Assembly: GCA_050874905.1 (NCBI GenBank) | Contig: JBNMLP010000012.1 | Coordinates: forward strand, 28,498-92,497 | Reading direction: 5' to 3' | Source of the DNA: NC2004 sp050874905 | GTDB lineage: Bacteria; Bacillota; Clostridia; Lachnospirales; Lachnospiraceae | DNA: 64,000 bases | Shown here: positions 8,618 to 16,896 of the stretch, in pieces | Layout of the letters: every line of letters begins with the position of its first letter | How positions within the stretch are numbered: position 1 is the stretch's first letter | Notes under the pieces: model-generated | What the model saw: the letters and a program-made list of their open reading frames with translations, nothing else | What the model was told of the DNA's origin: nothing | The model's database searches: none | Made by a program: the position numbers and the translations under genes

Positions 8618-9373
8618 ATGCAGACAGGGAAAAAACCAAACGAGCGGATCGATGATCTGATGACAAAAGGATACCGCATCATTCAGGATCCAAAGCGGTT
8701 TTGTTTTGGTGTAGATGCGGTGCTGCTTTCCCACTATGCGCTGGTAAAGCCGGGAGATCGTGTACTGGATCTCGGTACCGGAACAGGGATCATTCCGATC
8801 CTGTTACATGCGATCACGGATGGAAATGGAGATTTTACAGGGCTTGAGATCCAACCGGACAGTGCACGAATGGCAGAGCGGTCGGTGCTGTTAAACGGGA
8901 TTGAGAAGCAGGTGCATATCGTAGAGGGTGATATAAAGGAAGCTGCGTCACTGTTTGATGCAGCTTCTTTTGAAGTGGTGACTTCCAATCCTCCTTATAT
9001 GCCGTCAGATGGTTCTTTAAAAAATGATTACGAACCAAAAACGATCGCCCGGCATGAGGTGCTGGTGGAATTGGAGGATGTGGTAGACGCAGCTTCCCGG
9101 CTATTAAAACCAAACGGACGGTTTTATATGGTACATAAGCCGTTTCGCCTTCCGGAGATCATAACCTTAATGAAGCAGTATGGCATCGAGCCCAAACAGA
9201 TGCGTCTGGTACATTCCTATGTGGACAAAGAACCGTCAATGGTACTGATCGGGGGCGTCAAGGGAGGGCGGCCGATGATGAAGGTGGCACCGCCGCTGAT
9301 CATTTACAAGGACGTCGGTGTTTATTCGGATGAGATTTACGAGATTTACGGAAAGCCGCGAAACGGAGCATAA
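8618..9373 (+). CDS. TrmN6/YabB-like N6-adenine methyltransferase
   Basis: A 251-residue SAM-dependent methyltransferase annotated in related genomes as tRNA1(Val) A37 N6-methyltransferase. Motif I is VLDLGTGTGIIPILL, the acidic ribose ligand lies in TGLEIQPDS, and the catalytic motif is SNPPYMPS (NPPY), typical of enzymes that methylate exocyclic amines. The start at 8618 has GGAG at 8607-8610. An in-frame ATG at 8588 would overlap ricT and has its purines directly abutting the codon. Gene order matches Bacillus yabB. Substrate identity is inferred from the family. Confidence 0.82.
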   Translation: MQTGKKPNERIDDLMTKGYRIIQDPKRFCFGVDAVLLSHYALVKPGDRVLDLGTGTGIIPILLHAITDGNGDFTGLEIQPDSARMAERSVLLNGIEKQVHIVEGDIKEAASLFDAASFEVVTSNPPYMPSDGSLKNDYEPKTIARHEVLVELEDVVDAASRLLKPNGRFYMVHKPFRLPEIITLMKQYGIEPKQMRLVHSYVDKEPSMVLIGGVKGGRPMMKVAPPLIIYKDVGVYSDEIYEIYGKPRNGA

Positions 9374-9387
9374 AAAGGAGAAGGACG

Positions 9388-10233
9388 ATGGGACAATTAT
9401 ATTTATGTGCGACACCGATCGGCAATTTAGAGGATATGACCTACCGTGTGGTCAGAACATTAAAGGAAGTGGATCTGATCGCGGCAGAGGATACGAGAAA
9501 CAGCATTAAGCTGTTAAACCACTTTGAGATCAAGACCCCGATGACGAGCTACCATGAATACAACAAGGTGGAAAAAGCAAAATATCTGGTGGGGAAAATG
9601 TTAGAAGGCAAAGATGTGGCATTGATCACGGATGCCGGAACTCCCGGTATATCCGATCCCGGAGAGGAGCTTTGCCGTCAGTGTCATGCGGCAGGTGTTT
9701 TGGTTACCTCGCTTCCCGGTGCCTGTGCGGCGGTGACGGCTTTGACGCTGTCAGGAAAAAGCACCAGACGGTTTGCATTTGAAGCCTTTTTGCCGGCGGA
9801 TAAAAAAGAGCGCAGACAGGTGCTTCAGGAGCTGGTCAATGAAACACGCACGATCGTGCTCTACGAGGCACCGCACCGCCTGCTCCGCACACTTTGTGAG
9901 CTATTGGAAACGCTCGGCGACCGTGAGGTCACGATCACGAAGGAGCTTACCAAACGGCATGAAAAAGTGGTGCTGACAACCTTTTCCGAGGCGATCGCTT
10001 ACTATGAAAGTGAGGAGCCGCGTGGCGAATATGTGCTGGTGATAGCCGGAAAAAGCTATGAAGAACTGAAACAGGAGTCCATCAAAGAGTGGGAGAAAAT
10101 GAGCATTTCAGAACATGTGGACTATTATCTTTCGCAAGGGTTCAGTAAAAAAGATGCCATGAAGCAGACAGCAAAGGATCGGGGCTGTTCCAAGCGGGAC
10201 ATCTATCAGGCACTGCTTTCTTCTGACGAGTAA
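9388..10233 (+). CDS. rsmI: 16S rRNA (cytidine(1402)-2'-O)-methyltransferase
   Basis: A 281-residue tetrapyrrole-methylase-fold enzyme that 2'-O-methylates C1402 of 16S rRNA in the decoding site. Visible motifs are YLCATPIGNLEDMT, AAEDTRNS, ITDAGTPGISDPG and SLPGACAAVTAL, all diagnostic of RsmI, followed by FEAFLP. It lies 14 bp after the methyltransferase and closes the conserved tmk-rsmI run. The C-terminal ~50 residues form the helical segment with KKDAMKQTAKDRGCSKRDIY, seen in full-length members. Confidence 0.95.
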   Translation: MGQLYLCATPIGNLEDMTYRVVRTLKEVDLIAAEDTRNSIKLLNHFEIKTPMTSYHEYNKVEKAKYLVGKMLEGKDVALITDAGTPGISDPGEELCRQCHAAGVLVTSLPGACAAVTALTLSGKSTRRFAFEAFLPADKKERRQVLQELVNETRTIVLYEAPHRLLRTLCELLETLGDREVTITKELTKRHEKVVLTTFSEAIAYYESEEPRGEYVLVIAGKSYEELKQESIKEWEKMSISEHVDYYLSQGFSKKDAMKQTAKDRGCSKRDIYQALLSSDE

Positions 10234-10244
10234 GGAGGGGAAAG

Positions 10245-11183
10245 ATGAAGCTTACATTACAAGCACCAAGAGAAAAAGGCGACTGGCTGCAAAAGCCGCT
10301 TACCCTCCCGCTTGAAAAAGGACGGGTAACGGGACTGGTCGGTGTTCCCAGACGGGAACAGGGCGCACTGCTTGCGGATCTGTCAGCCTCTTTGACGGAG
10401 GAGGAAAAGACGCAGACCGCGTATGTTCTTTCTGACTGCCCCTATGTGAAAATGCTGAGCGGATGGGATAATGCGGACATTCTTGAGAGTGTATATCCGG
10501 ATTTTGACAGGGACACATTTGCACAGTGGGGACAGCGGTTTGGACTGCCGCTTGATGAGCCGCTTGATACGTATACGAAAGGGGCGCAGGCATTATTTGG
10601 ATTGGCAGCCGCCCTTTGCCGCACACCGAAGCTTCTTTTTCTGGATGTGGAGAAAAAGCAGTTTCAGGATGCGGAGTATGCTGCACTAAAAGAAGGACTT
10701 TTGGCTCTTTGGGAAGATACCCCGGAACTTGCAGTGTTGCTTTTCCCTTTAGAGCTTGCCGCACCGCTTGATGAGATCGTACTTTTAGAACAGGGGAAAC
10801 AGATCTATGCAGGGACATACGAAGCATTATTTGACCGTTACCGGTGTCTTACCGTGGACGAAGCAAAATTTCAGTATCTGAAAGGTCAGTATGAGGACGA
10901 GCTGTTGTTTTATCATGCCGTGGCACGAAATGTAACGATGTATTTGAAAAACAGTGAACGACTTCACACACTTTATGGAGCGAGAGCGCTTACCCTGCCG
11001 GAGCTGCTTGCATTTTTTGAGGCATATCACAAGGAAACCGGGCATTATTTATTTGGGGAGGAGATTTTAAATGAGATCACCTCGAAATATAAAAAGATAC
11101 CGGACACCAGATGGAAACAGGAAACAACTGCCGCAGAAGATAAAGACAAAAAGCGTCTGCCGTTTGAAAGTCCCTACGAATAG
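10245..11183 (+). CDS. Degenerate ABC-2-type ATP-binding protein (probably non-catalytic)
   Basis: The 312-residue protein keeps the fold pattern of YtrB-like ABC ATPases but its nucleotide motifs are broken. The Walker A position reads GLVGVPRREQGAL with no GKS/T. The stretch SVYPDFDRDTFAQWGQRFGL matches the helical region of YtrB-like proteins. The signature LSGGQ/YSKG position reads YTKGAQALFGLAAAL. The Walker B position reads PKLLFLDVEKKQF, without the catalytic Glu and the Pro of LDEP. About 90 extra C-terminal residues follow. It is translated from AGGAGGGG and sits 15 bp before a membrane-protein gene. It may be a structural or regulatory remnant of an ABC-2 exporter. Confidence 0.6.
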   Translation: MKLTLQAPREKGDWLQKPLTLPLEKGRVTGLVGVPRREQGALLADLSASLTEEEKTQTAYVLSDCPYVKMLSGWDNADILESVYPDFDRDTFAQWGQRFGLPLDEPLDTYTKGAQALFGLAAALCRTPKLLFLDVEKKQFQDAEYAALKEGLLALWEDTPELAVLLFPLELAAPLDEIVLLEQGKQIYAGTYEALFDRYRCLTVDEAKFQYLKGQYEDELLFYHAVARNVTMYLKNSERLHTLYGARALTLPELLAFFEAYHKETGHYLFGEEILNEITSKYKKIPDTRWKQETTAAEDKDKKRLPFESPYE

Positions 11184-11198
11184 AAAAGGAGAGGAAAC

Positions 11199-11873
11199 AT
11201 GCCAAAACAAATCTTGAAAGAAGTCATATGGGAATGGTCAAAACTCCGCTGGTTCTTCTTTGCCGGAGCTATGTTTTACTTTTCCTTTGTGAGTGTGCTT
11301 TCAGACAATACCTGTTACGTGACGTTATATAGTGTCAAGGCAATGGTAGTGCTGCTTTTCTTTCTGCTCTTTCCGACGAAAACAAACCGTGCACTCGTCT
11401 TTTCTTACCTTCCTCTAAAAAACATCACCCGCGAAAAAAATGCAGCACAACGCTATATCTGTACCCATGCCCTGTTCTTTTCCCTGCTCCTATTTGTCAT
11501 AACCCTTTTGATGGAACTGGGAGTATCCCTTGTCAAATGCTTTGCACTTCATAAGAGTTATGTGATGGCAGCCCTTGGAACGACCGGGATCGCACTTCTT
11601 TGTTATCTGTTGTTTTTATTCCGGCTGACATTTGGCTGGTGGCACAACCGCCTCCGGGGAAGCTGTTACGTGAAAAAAAAGCGGGGAAAAGCAGGATTCA
11701 TTATCAGTGTACTGTTTACGATGCTCGTATTTGCCTTGTTTGATGCCAATGCGATGCTGACGGTGAAGGGGATGTCTCTGTCTGCACCGCTTCTTTATGG
11801 AGCCGCAGTCTGTGTGCTGCTGTTATTGCTCTATCAGATCCGTACCCTGATCTATTCCCTTTTTTATAACTAG
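11199..11873 (+). CDS. Six-helix membrane protein, probable partner of the ABC-like protein
   Basis: A 224-residue hydrophobic protein with about six predicted membrane segments (near residues 17-33, 48-62, 88-108, 122-143, 166-182 and 195-217) and basic loops between them. No family motif is recognised. Its size, helix number and tight coupling to the degenerate ABC-like gene suggest an ABC-2-type permease subunit. Transport substrate cannot be inferred. It ends the transcription unit; a long palindromic element follows. Confidence 0.6.
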   Translation: MPKQILKEVIWEWSKLRWFFFAGAMFYFSFVSVLSDNTCYVTLYSVKAMVVLLFFLLFPTKTNRALVFSYLPLKNITREKNAAQRYICTHALFFSLLLFVITLLMELGVSLVKCFALHKSYVMAALGTTGIALLCYLLFLFRLTFGWWHNRLRGSCYVKKKRGKAGFIISVLFTMLVFALFDANAMLTVKGMSLSAPLLYGAAVCVLLLLLYQIRTLIYSLFYN

Positions 11874-12045
11874 TTCTAATACGTGTCCATGTGGTTACTA
11901 CCCCCCTGCTTGCGGAGTGTTATATACAACCTTCGCTGATATAATCTTGTTTATAAGATACCTATGCTTTGTCTGGAATCAGCCTGTTTCCTCATGTTTT
12001 TGTTATTTTGGCTTAAGCACGGTTCTGCATCTTTGATGTCAACGT

Positions 12046-12192
12046 CCCCCCCTGTTGGGATTTGGTTGTTTTTCAGGCTTATTTGCACTCGCCGGTGCTT
12101 AGGTCACGTATTTTGTGACCTTATGCACCGCTGCAGAGTGCAACCAAAGCGAAAGCGTGCCTGAAAAATAACCAATCCCATAAACAGGGGGC
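12046..12192 (+). repeat. Structured palindromic element, copy A
   Basis: The outer arms at about 12047-12078 and 12159-12191 are complementary over roughly 30 positions with a few indels; they start CCCCCTGTT and end TTTTTCAGGC, and the other arm mirrors them. Inside are nested stems TTGCACTC/GAGTGCAA, CGGTGC/GCACCG and AGGTCAC/GTGACCT. Immediately after the second-stem 3' side is AAAGCGAAAGCGT, a GNRA-like mini-hairpin. There is no T-tract, so it is not a simple terminator. A related element lies at 54311-54428. Confidence 0.75.
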
Positions 12193-12226
12193 TACAGGGA
12201 AAAAAGTGCATTTGCAAATAACTTTC

Positions 12227-12256
12227 TTGTCGTGGAAGAGGTGTCCATGCTAAAAT
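12227..12256 (+). promoter_or_regulatory. Candidate chemoreceptor promoter
   Basis: TTGTCG (12227-12232), 18-base spacer, extended -10 TGC-TAAAAT (12248-12256). A sigma-D flagellar-type promoter was looked for and not seen. Confidence 0.4.
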
Positions 12257-12289
12257 GGGAATGGAAAATATAAAAAAGGAGAGAAGCCG

Positions 12290-14266
12290 ATGAAACAAAA
12301 AGTAAAAAAGAGTATCAAAAGCCGTATAACGATCCTGACAGGACTACTGGTATCTGTGATCATTCTTGTACTGGTCATAAACAGTGCCATACATCTTCGC
12401 TCTGCTCTGATCTCAAATGAGGAGCAGGTGCTTGAGATCCAGGCACAGAATAGTGCCAATCTGGTAAATCAGTGGTTAAGCGAGCAGGAGGAGGTCGTAC
12501 ACTCCATCCGCAATACACTGGGACATCGTTATAAGAAGGAAGATACGGATGCGATCATGGATTATCTGAATATGTGTCTTTCCGAGAATGAAAATGCCCT
12601 GATGTATTACTGTTGTTACGATTATGACGGCGGAGTATTCCCGGCAGATCATTCCAAACTCGATCTGGATCCGACCACCAGGGACTGGTGGAAGCAGGCT
12701 GAGCAGGCAAATGATTTGATCTTTACCGACCCGTATAAGGATTTTGCAACGGGGCAGATGATCGTAAGTATTGCAGAGCCGGTCACGATTGGAGATCAGA
12801 AAGCCATGATGCTGGCAGATATTACGATCGACAAGCTGTTGAAAATGACAAAGTCGATCAGTGATGAGAAGACGGTCAATACCTTTTTGCTTGCAGCAGA
12901 TGGAAGCGTGATCACCCATGCCAATCAAGCATTCCTTCCGAAAGAAGAAGGTAACACGATCCTGCAGGATCAGGTTTCTCTTTCTATAGACAAAGATACA
13001 GTACAGCGGTTTAAAGATTACGATGGCAAATCCAAATATGGTGCGGTTGGTACTGTAAAGCGCACCGGATGGAAAGTTGGGGTCTGTCAGGAAGCGAGTG
13101 TGATCCAGAAAAAAGTGCTTGGCAATGTGCTGTACCCACTCATTTTAGGTTTTGTGCTGCTGATCGTGACGGTTATCATTCTGGGAGCAGCGATCAACCG
13201 GCTGCTTACTCCTGTGGCAGTGCTTAAAACATTTGTCAGGGAAAAGGTCATTGGCGAGGAGCATTTTGTGGCACAGAAAAATGAAAAAGAAGAGATCAAT
13301 TATCTGGTAAGAGAGTTAGAGGAGCGGTTTGTTGCCACGATCCGTCAGACGAAGGAGGAATCCGGTGTCATTTCCGATAAGATGTCCGATACCGCAGATA
13401 AAGTAGCAGCGATCAGCGGACATATCATGGAGATTTCTGCGACAATGCAGGAAACAGGAGCCAATGTGGACAGCCAGACAGACAGCATCAAAGAGATTGA
13501 CCGTACCTGTGAAAATATTGAAGAGGCGGTGGATCGACTGGCAGAAGATGCACAGGATATGGCAGAAAAATCCGGTTCTATCGTAGAACGGGTAGAGGCG
13601 ATGGTGCCGCAGCTCATCAAGGAAAAGAACGATGCCGTAATGATGACACAGGAAACAAGAAGCCGTCTGGTGGCAGCGATCAAGGGAGCAGAAGTCATCC
13701 ACGAGATCACTGCAGTGTCCGGATCTATCCAGGATATTGCAGGGCAGACCAATCTGCTGGCACTCAACGCATCAATCGAGGCAGCCCGTGCCGGAGAAGC
13801 CGGAAAGGGATTTGCGGTAGTAGCCGACGAGATCAAGAATTTAAGCGAAGTGACCAGCACCGAGATTGGAAAGGTTGATGCGATCACGAAAAATGTATTG
13901 GACAGCGTACAGGTATTGGCAGATGAAAGCAATGCGATCCTTACCTTCTTAGATGAGACCGTGCTTCGTTCCTACGATAAATTTGAAGCACTTGCGAACC
14001 AGTACAAGGGCGACTCTGACTACTATGCAGAAGTCAGCAGCACACTTGGTGCAAGCGCGGAGGAGCTCAGTGCGTCTGTGCAGGAGATCACGGGCATTAT
14101 TGACAGTGTGACACAGTCGCAGGAAGAACTGGGAGGAGCTGTGCAGTCCGTCAATGAAAATCTGCAGGAGATCACCTACAACAGTGAGTCCGTATCGGAA
14201 GAAGCGGGCAATGTTTTGACAAGTATTGAAACTCTGCAGGAAACCATGGGAGGATTTCAGGTCTGA
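12290..14266 (+). CDS. Methyl-accepting chemotaxis protein with extracellular Cache domain
   Basis: A 658-residue transmembrane chemoreceptor. TM1 is about residues 15-34. A periplasm-facing dCache-type sensor covers about 40-275, with the family motif TTRDWWKQA and downstream FTDPYKDFATGQ. TM2 is about 281-303, followed by a HAMP-like linker and a long coiled-coil signalling domain. The hairpin tip that binds CheA/CheW is visible as QTNLLALNASIEAARAGEAG, followed by KGFAVVADEIKNL. The ligand is probably a small organic acid or amino acid, judged only from the Cache class. It is a single-gene unit between a palindromic element and pgi and implies a motile cell. Confidence 0.92.
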   Translation: MKQKVKKSIKSRITILTGLLVSVIILVLVINSAIHLRSALISNEEQVLEIQAQNSANLVNQWLSEQEEVVHSIRNTLGHRYKKEDTDAIMDYLNMCLSENENALMYYCCYDYDGGVFPADHSKLDLDPTTRDWWKQAEQANDLIFTDPYKDFATGQMIVSIAEPVTIGDQKAMMLADITIDKLLKMTKSISDEKTVNTFLLAADGSVITHANQAFLPKEEGNTILQDQVSLSIDKDTVQRFKDYDGKSKYGAVGTVKRTGWKVGVCQEASVIQKKVLGNVLYPLILGFVLLIVTVIILGAAINRLLTPVAVLKTFVREKVIGEEHFVAQKNEKEEINYLVRELEERFVATIRQTKEESGVISDKMSDTADKVAAISGHIMEISATMQETGANVDSQTDSIKEIDRTCENIEEAVDRLAEDAQDMAEKSGSIVERVEAMVPQLIKEKNDAVMMTQETRSRLVAAIKGAEVIHEITAVSGSIQDIAGQTNLLALNASIEAARAGEAGKGFAVVADEIKNLSEVTSTEIGKVDAITKNVLDSVQVLADESNAILTFLDETVLRSYDKFEALANQYKGDSDYYAEVSSTLGASAEELSASVQEITGIIDSVTQSQEELGGAVQSVNENLQEITYNSESVSEEAGNVLTSIETLQETMGGFQV

Positions 14267-14280
14267 TTGTGAAAGCCTTA

Positions 14281-14309
14281 TTGTAAATAAGCAGGGAAAA
14301 TGCTATAAT
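14281..14309 (+). promoter_or_regulatory. Strong pgi promoter
   Basis: TTGTAA (14281-14286), 17-base spacer, extended -10 TGC-TATAAT (14301-14309). It is one of the best matches in the window and fits a highly expressed glycolytic gene. Confidence 0.7.
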
Positions 14310-14375
14310 AATGGAAATTGTGACGGACATTCTGCCCGGTAGAAAAAAGGATATAGACAAAGGAGAGATGAAACA

Positions 14376-15716
14376 ATGGCACAGGTATCATTTAACTACA
14401 AAAATGCCGGCGTTGCAGAGCATGAAGTAGAGTACATGAAGAAACTTGTATGCGACGCAAAGGAACAGCTGGTGGCGAAGACAGGCGCAGGTAATGATTT
14501 CCTTGGATGGATCGATCTTCCAGTGGATTATGACAAAGAAGAGTTTGCACGCATCAAAGAAGCAGCAAAGAAGATCCAGAGCGATTCAGATGTATTATTA
14601 GTGATCGGAATCGGTGGTTCTTATCTTGGTGCAAGAGCCGTGATCGAGGCAGCAAGACACAGCTTTTATAACAATCAGCCGGATCGCAAGACACCGGAGA
14701 TCTATTACTGTGGTAACAATATCAGCTCCACTTACTTACAGCATTTGATCGAAGTAGTAGGAGACCGTGATTTCTCTATCAACATGATCAGTAAATCCGG
14801 AACAACTACAGAGCCGGCGATCGCATTCCGTGTATTCCGTGAGATCCTGATCAATAAATATGGCTTAGAAGAGGCAAATAAGCGTATCTACGCTACTACA
14901 GACAAAGCCAAAGGAGCATTAAAAGAGTTAGCAGATGAGCAGGGATATGATTCCTATGTTGTGCCGGATGATGTCGGAGGACGTTTCTCTGTATTGACCG
15001 CTGTTGGTCTGCTTCCGATCGCAGTAAGCGGTGCGGACATCGACCAGTTGATGGCAGGTGCAGCAAGTGCCAGAGAAAGATGCTTAAATAATGACTTCGA
15101 AAATAACGATTCCTTACAGTATGCAGCAATCCGTAACATTTTACTGCGTAAAGGCAAGAGCGTAGAGATCTTATGTAACTACGAGCCTGCCCTGCACTAT
15201 GTATCAGAGTGGTGGAAGCAGTTATACGGCGAGTCAGAGGGTAAAGATGGCAAGGGCTTATATCCATCCAGCGCAGACTTTACCACAGACTTACATTCTT
15301 TAGGACAGTTCATTCAGGAAGGTTCTAAGAATCACTTCGAGACCGTGATCAATGTAGAAGCACCAAAGTGCGAGATCACCATGGGAACCGAAGCTGTTGA
15401 TACGGATGGATTGAATTACTTATCCGGTAAGACGGTTGATTTCATCAACAAATGTGCCATGAACGGTGTAGTATTAGCTCATGTAGACGGTGGTGTACCA
15501 AACTTAATGGTAACCGTACCAAAGATTGATGAGTTCTACTTAGGTGAGTTGATCTACTTCTTTGAGTTTGCATGTGGTGTATCCGGATATACCTTAGGTG
15601 TAAACCCATTCAATCAGCCGGGTGTAGAGTCTTACAAGCGTAACATGTTTGCACTGCTTGGACGTCCGGGATACGAAGAAGAAACCAAGAAATTACAGGC
15701 AAGATTAGCAGAGTAA
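14376..15716 (+). CDS. pgi: Glucose-6-phosphate isomerase
   Basis: Interconverts glucose-6-phosphate and fructose-6-phosphate. The 446-residue length is that of the short Bacillus-type enzyme. Motifs are GIGGSYLGARA in the sugar-phosphate SIS domain, SKSGTTTEPA for the phosphate loop, the PGI signature DVGGRFSVLTAVGLLP, and a C-terminal GVNPFNQPGVESYK with the conserved Lys region. Codon use is strongly biased (TTA, GTA, GAA), as expected for high expression. It has its own promoter and an intrinsic terminator. Confidence 0.97.
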   Translation: MAQVSFNYKNAGVAEHEVEYMKKLVCDAKEQLVAKTGAGNDFLGWIDLPVDYDKEEFARIKEAAKKIQSDSDVLLVIGIGGSYLGARAVIEAARHSFYNNQPDRKTPEIYYCGNNISSTYLQHLIEVVGDRDFSINMISKSGTTTEPAIAFRVFREILINKYGLEEANKRIYATTDKAKGALKELADEQGYDSYVVPDDVGGRFSVLTAVGLLPIAVSGADIDQLMAGAASARERCLNNDFENNDSLQYAAIRNILLRKGKSVEILCNYEPALHYVSEWWKQLYGESEGKDGKGLYPSSADFTTDLHSLGQFIQEGSKNHFETVINVEAPKCEITMGTEAVDTDGLNYLSGKTVDFINKCAMNGVVLAHVDGGVPNLMVTVPKIDEFYLGELIYFFEFACGVSGYTLGVNPFNQPGVESYKRNMFALLGRPGYEEETKKLQARLAE

Positions 15717-15745
15717 TCCATCTGCTGGCCCGTATGTGAATTTTC

Positions 15746-15792
15746 AAAGACATATCTGCGCAAAACTTTGACGTGGATATGTCTTTTTCTTT
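15746..15792 (+). terminator. Intrinsic terminator after pgi
   Basis: Stem AAAGACATATC (15746-15756) pairs with GATATGTCTTT (15776-15786) around an unpaired 19-base loop, followed by TTCTTT. Confidence 0.75.
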
Positions 15793-15802
15793 GCGAAAAA
15801 CA

Positions 15803-15831
15803 TAGTCAAACCACCCATATTATGGTAGAAT
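15803..15831 (+). promoter_or_regulatory. Candidate promoter of the hydroxyacid dehydrogenase unit
   Basis: TAGTCA (15803-15808), 17-base spacer, TAGAAT (15826-15831), with TGG directly before the -10. Confidence 0.5.
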
Positions 15832-15894
15832 AAAGTACTATGACATAGTCTGTTTCAGAATGATTCAAACAAAAAGAATGGAAGTAGAAGATAT

Positions 15895-16851
15895 ATGAAT
15901 ATTGTAGTATTAGAGGCAGCGTCTATCGGACGTGATATTGATTATGAAAGTGTTTCCCAGTTTGGCCACACGGTCTGTTATGACGTGACCCCGCAGGAGC
16001 TGGTGGCAGATCGTATCAAAGAGGCGGATATTGTTCTTTGCAACAAGTGTCTTTTGAATGAAGAGGTGCTGCGCGAGGCAAAGAACGTAAAGCTGATCTG
16101 CGAGTGTGCAACCGGATATAACAACGTGGATATTGCTTACTGTAAAGAGCGCGGCATTGCGGTAACGAATGTAAAGGGATATTCCACAGAGGTGGTTGCA
16201 CAGCATACATTTGCGATGCTGCTATCTTTGTTGGAGCATTTGGATTATTATACGACCTATGTGGAGGATGGTGATTACTCTTCCCAGAATAATTTCTCCC
16301 ATCTTGCCAAACCGTTTCACGAGCTTTCCGGTATGTGCTACGGCATTATTGGACTGGGGGCGATCGGACGCAAGGTAGCAGAGATCGCTACGGCATTTGG
16401 CGCACAGGTCATTTATTATTCCGCCAGCGGCAATACGTATGACGTGCCGTATGAGGCAGTCTCCTTTGAAGAACTTCTGACACGTTCGGACGTGGTCAGC
16501 ATCCACGCACCGCTCAATGAAAAGACGAACGGACTGATCGATAAGTCTGCATTTGAAAAAATGAAGAAAACAGCGATTTTACTGAATGTGGGACGTGGCC
16601 CGATCGTGGTAGAAAAAGATCTTGCCCGGGCATTGGAGGATTGTGAGATCATGGCAGCAGGTCTTGATGTTTTTGAGATTGAACCGCTTGCAATCGATAG
16701 TCCGCTCAGAAGTGTCAGAGATCGTGACCGCCTGTTTTTAACCCCGCATATGGCATGGGGCAGCATTGAGGCACGCAGACGTCTGGTGGATGATGTGTGC
16801 CAGTCGATCCAGGCATTTATAAATGGAGAAAACAGAAGCCGTGTAGTATAA
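15895..16851 (+). CDS. NAD-dependent D-2-hydroxyacid dehydrogenase
   Basis: A 318-residue cytosolic oxidoreductase of the D-isomer-specific 2-hydroxyacid dehydrogenase family (glycerate/hydroxypyruvate reductase-like). The Rossmann motif is GIIGLGAIGRKVA (about 146-158). Catalytic residues are in their usual contexts: Arg in LNVGRGPIV, Glu in FEIEPL and His in LTPHMAWG. ECATGYNNVD in the substrate domain is also family-typical. The exact substrate (glycerate, hydroxypyruvate or a branched 2-oxo acid) cannot be told. A 45-bp gap separates it from the HD-GYP gene and the two may be co-transcribed. Confidence 0.88.
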   Translation: MNIVVLEAASIGRDIDYESVSQFGHTVCYDVTPQELVADRIKEADIVLCNKCLLNEEVLREAKNVKLICECATGYNNVDIAYCKERGIAVTNVKGYSTEVVAQHTFAMLLSLLEHLDYYTTYVEDGDYSSQNNFSHLAKPFHELSGMCYGIIGLGAIGRKVAEIATAFGAQVIYYSASGNTYDVPYEAVSFEELLTRSDVVSIHAPLNEKTNGLIDKSAFEKMKKTAILLNVGRGPIVVEKDLARALEDCEIMAAGLDVFEIEPLAIDSPLRSVRDRDRLFLTPHMAWGSIEARRRLVDDVCQSIQAFINGENRSRVV

Positions 16852-16896
16852 CTGTGGCACAGGAGAGTGAAAAGCGAAAAGAAGGGAGGTGCAGCT

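Larger units (their letters stand above)
11874..12289 (+). other. 416-bp intergenic region with palindromic element
   Basis: No coding potential that I would support. The left part is featureless apart from a short ATCTT/AAGAT hairpin near 11944-11960. The middle (12046-12192) is the large nested palindrome listed separately. The right part carries the candidate promoter of the chemoreceptor gene. Confidence 0.7.

Noticed and set aside
12046..12192. Reading palindrome A as an ordinary intrinsic terminator
   Set aside because: There is no T-run after the stem, the loop is long and internally structured, and a related core recurs at 54311-54428.
12046..12192. Retron or self-cleaving ribozyme identity for the palindromic elements
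   Set aside because: No reverse transcriptase is nearby, and hammerhead, twister and HDV signature sequences were looked for and not found.
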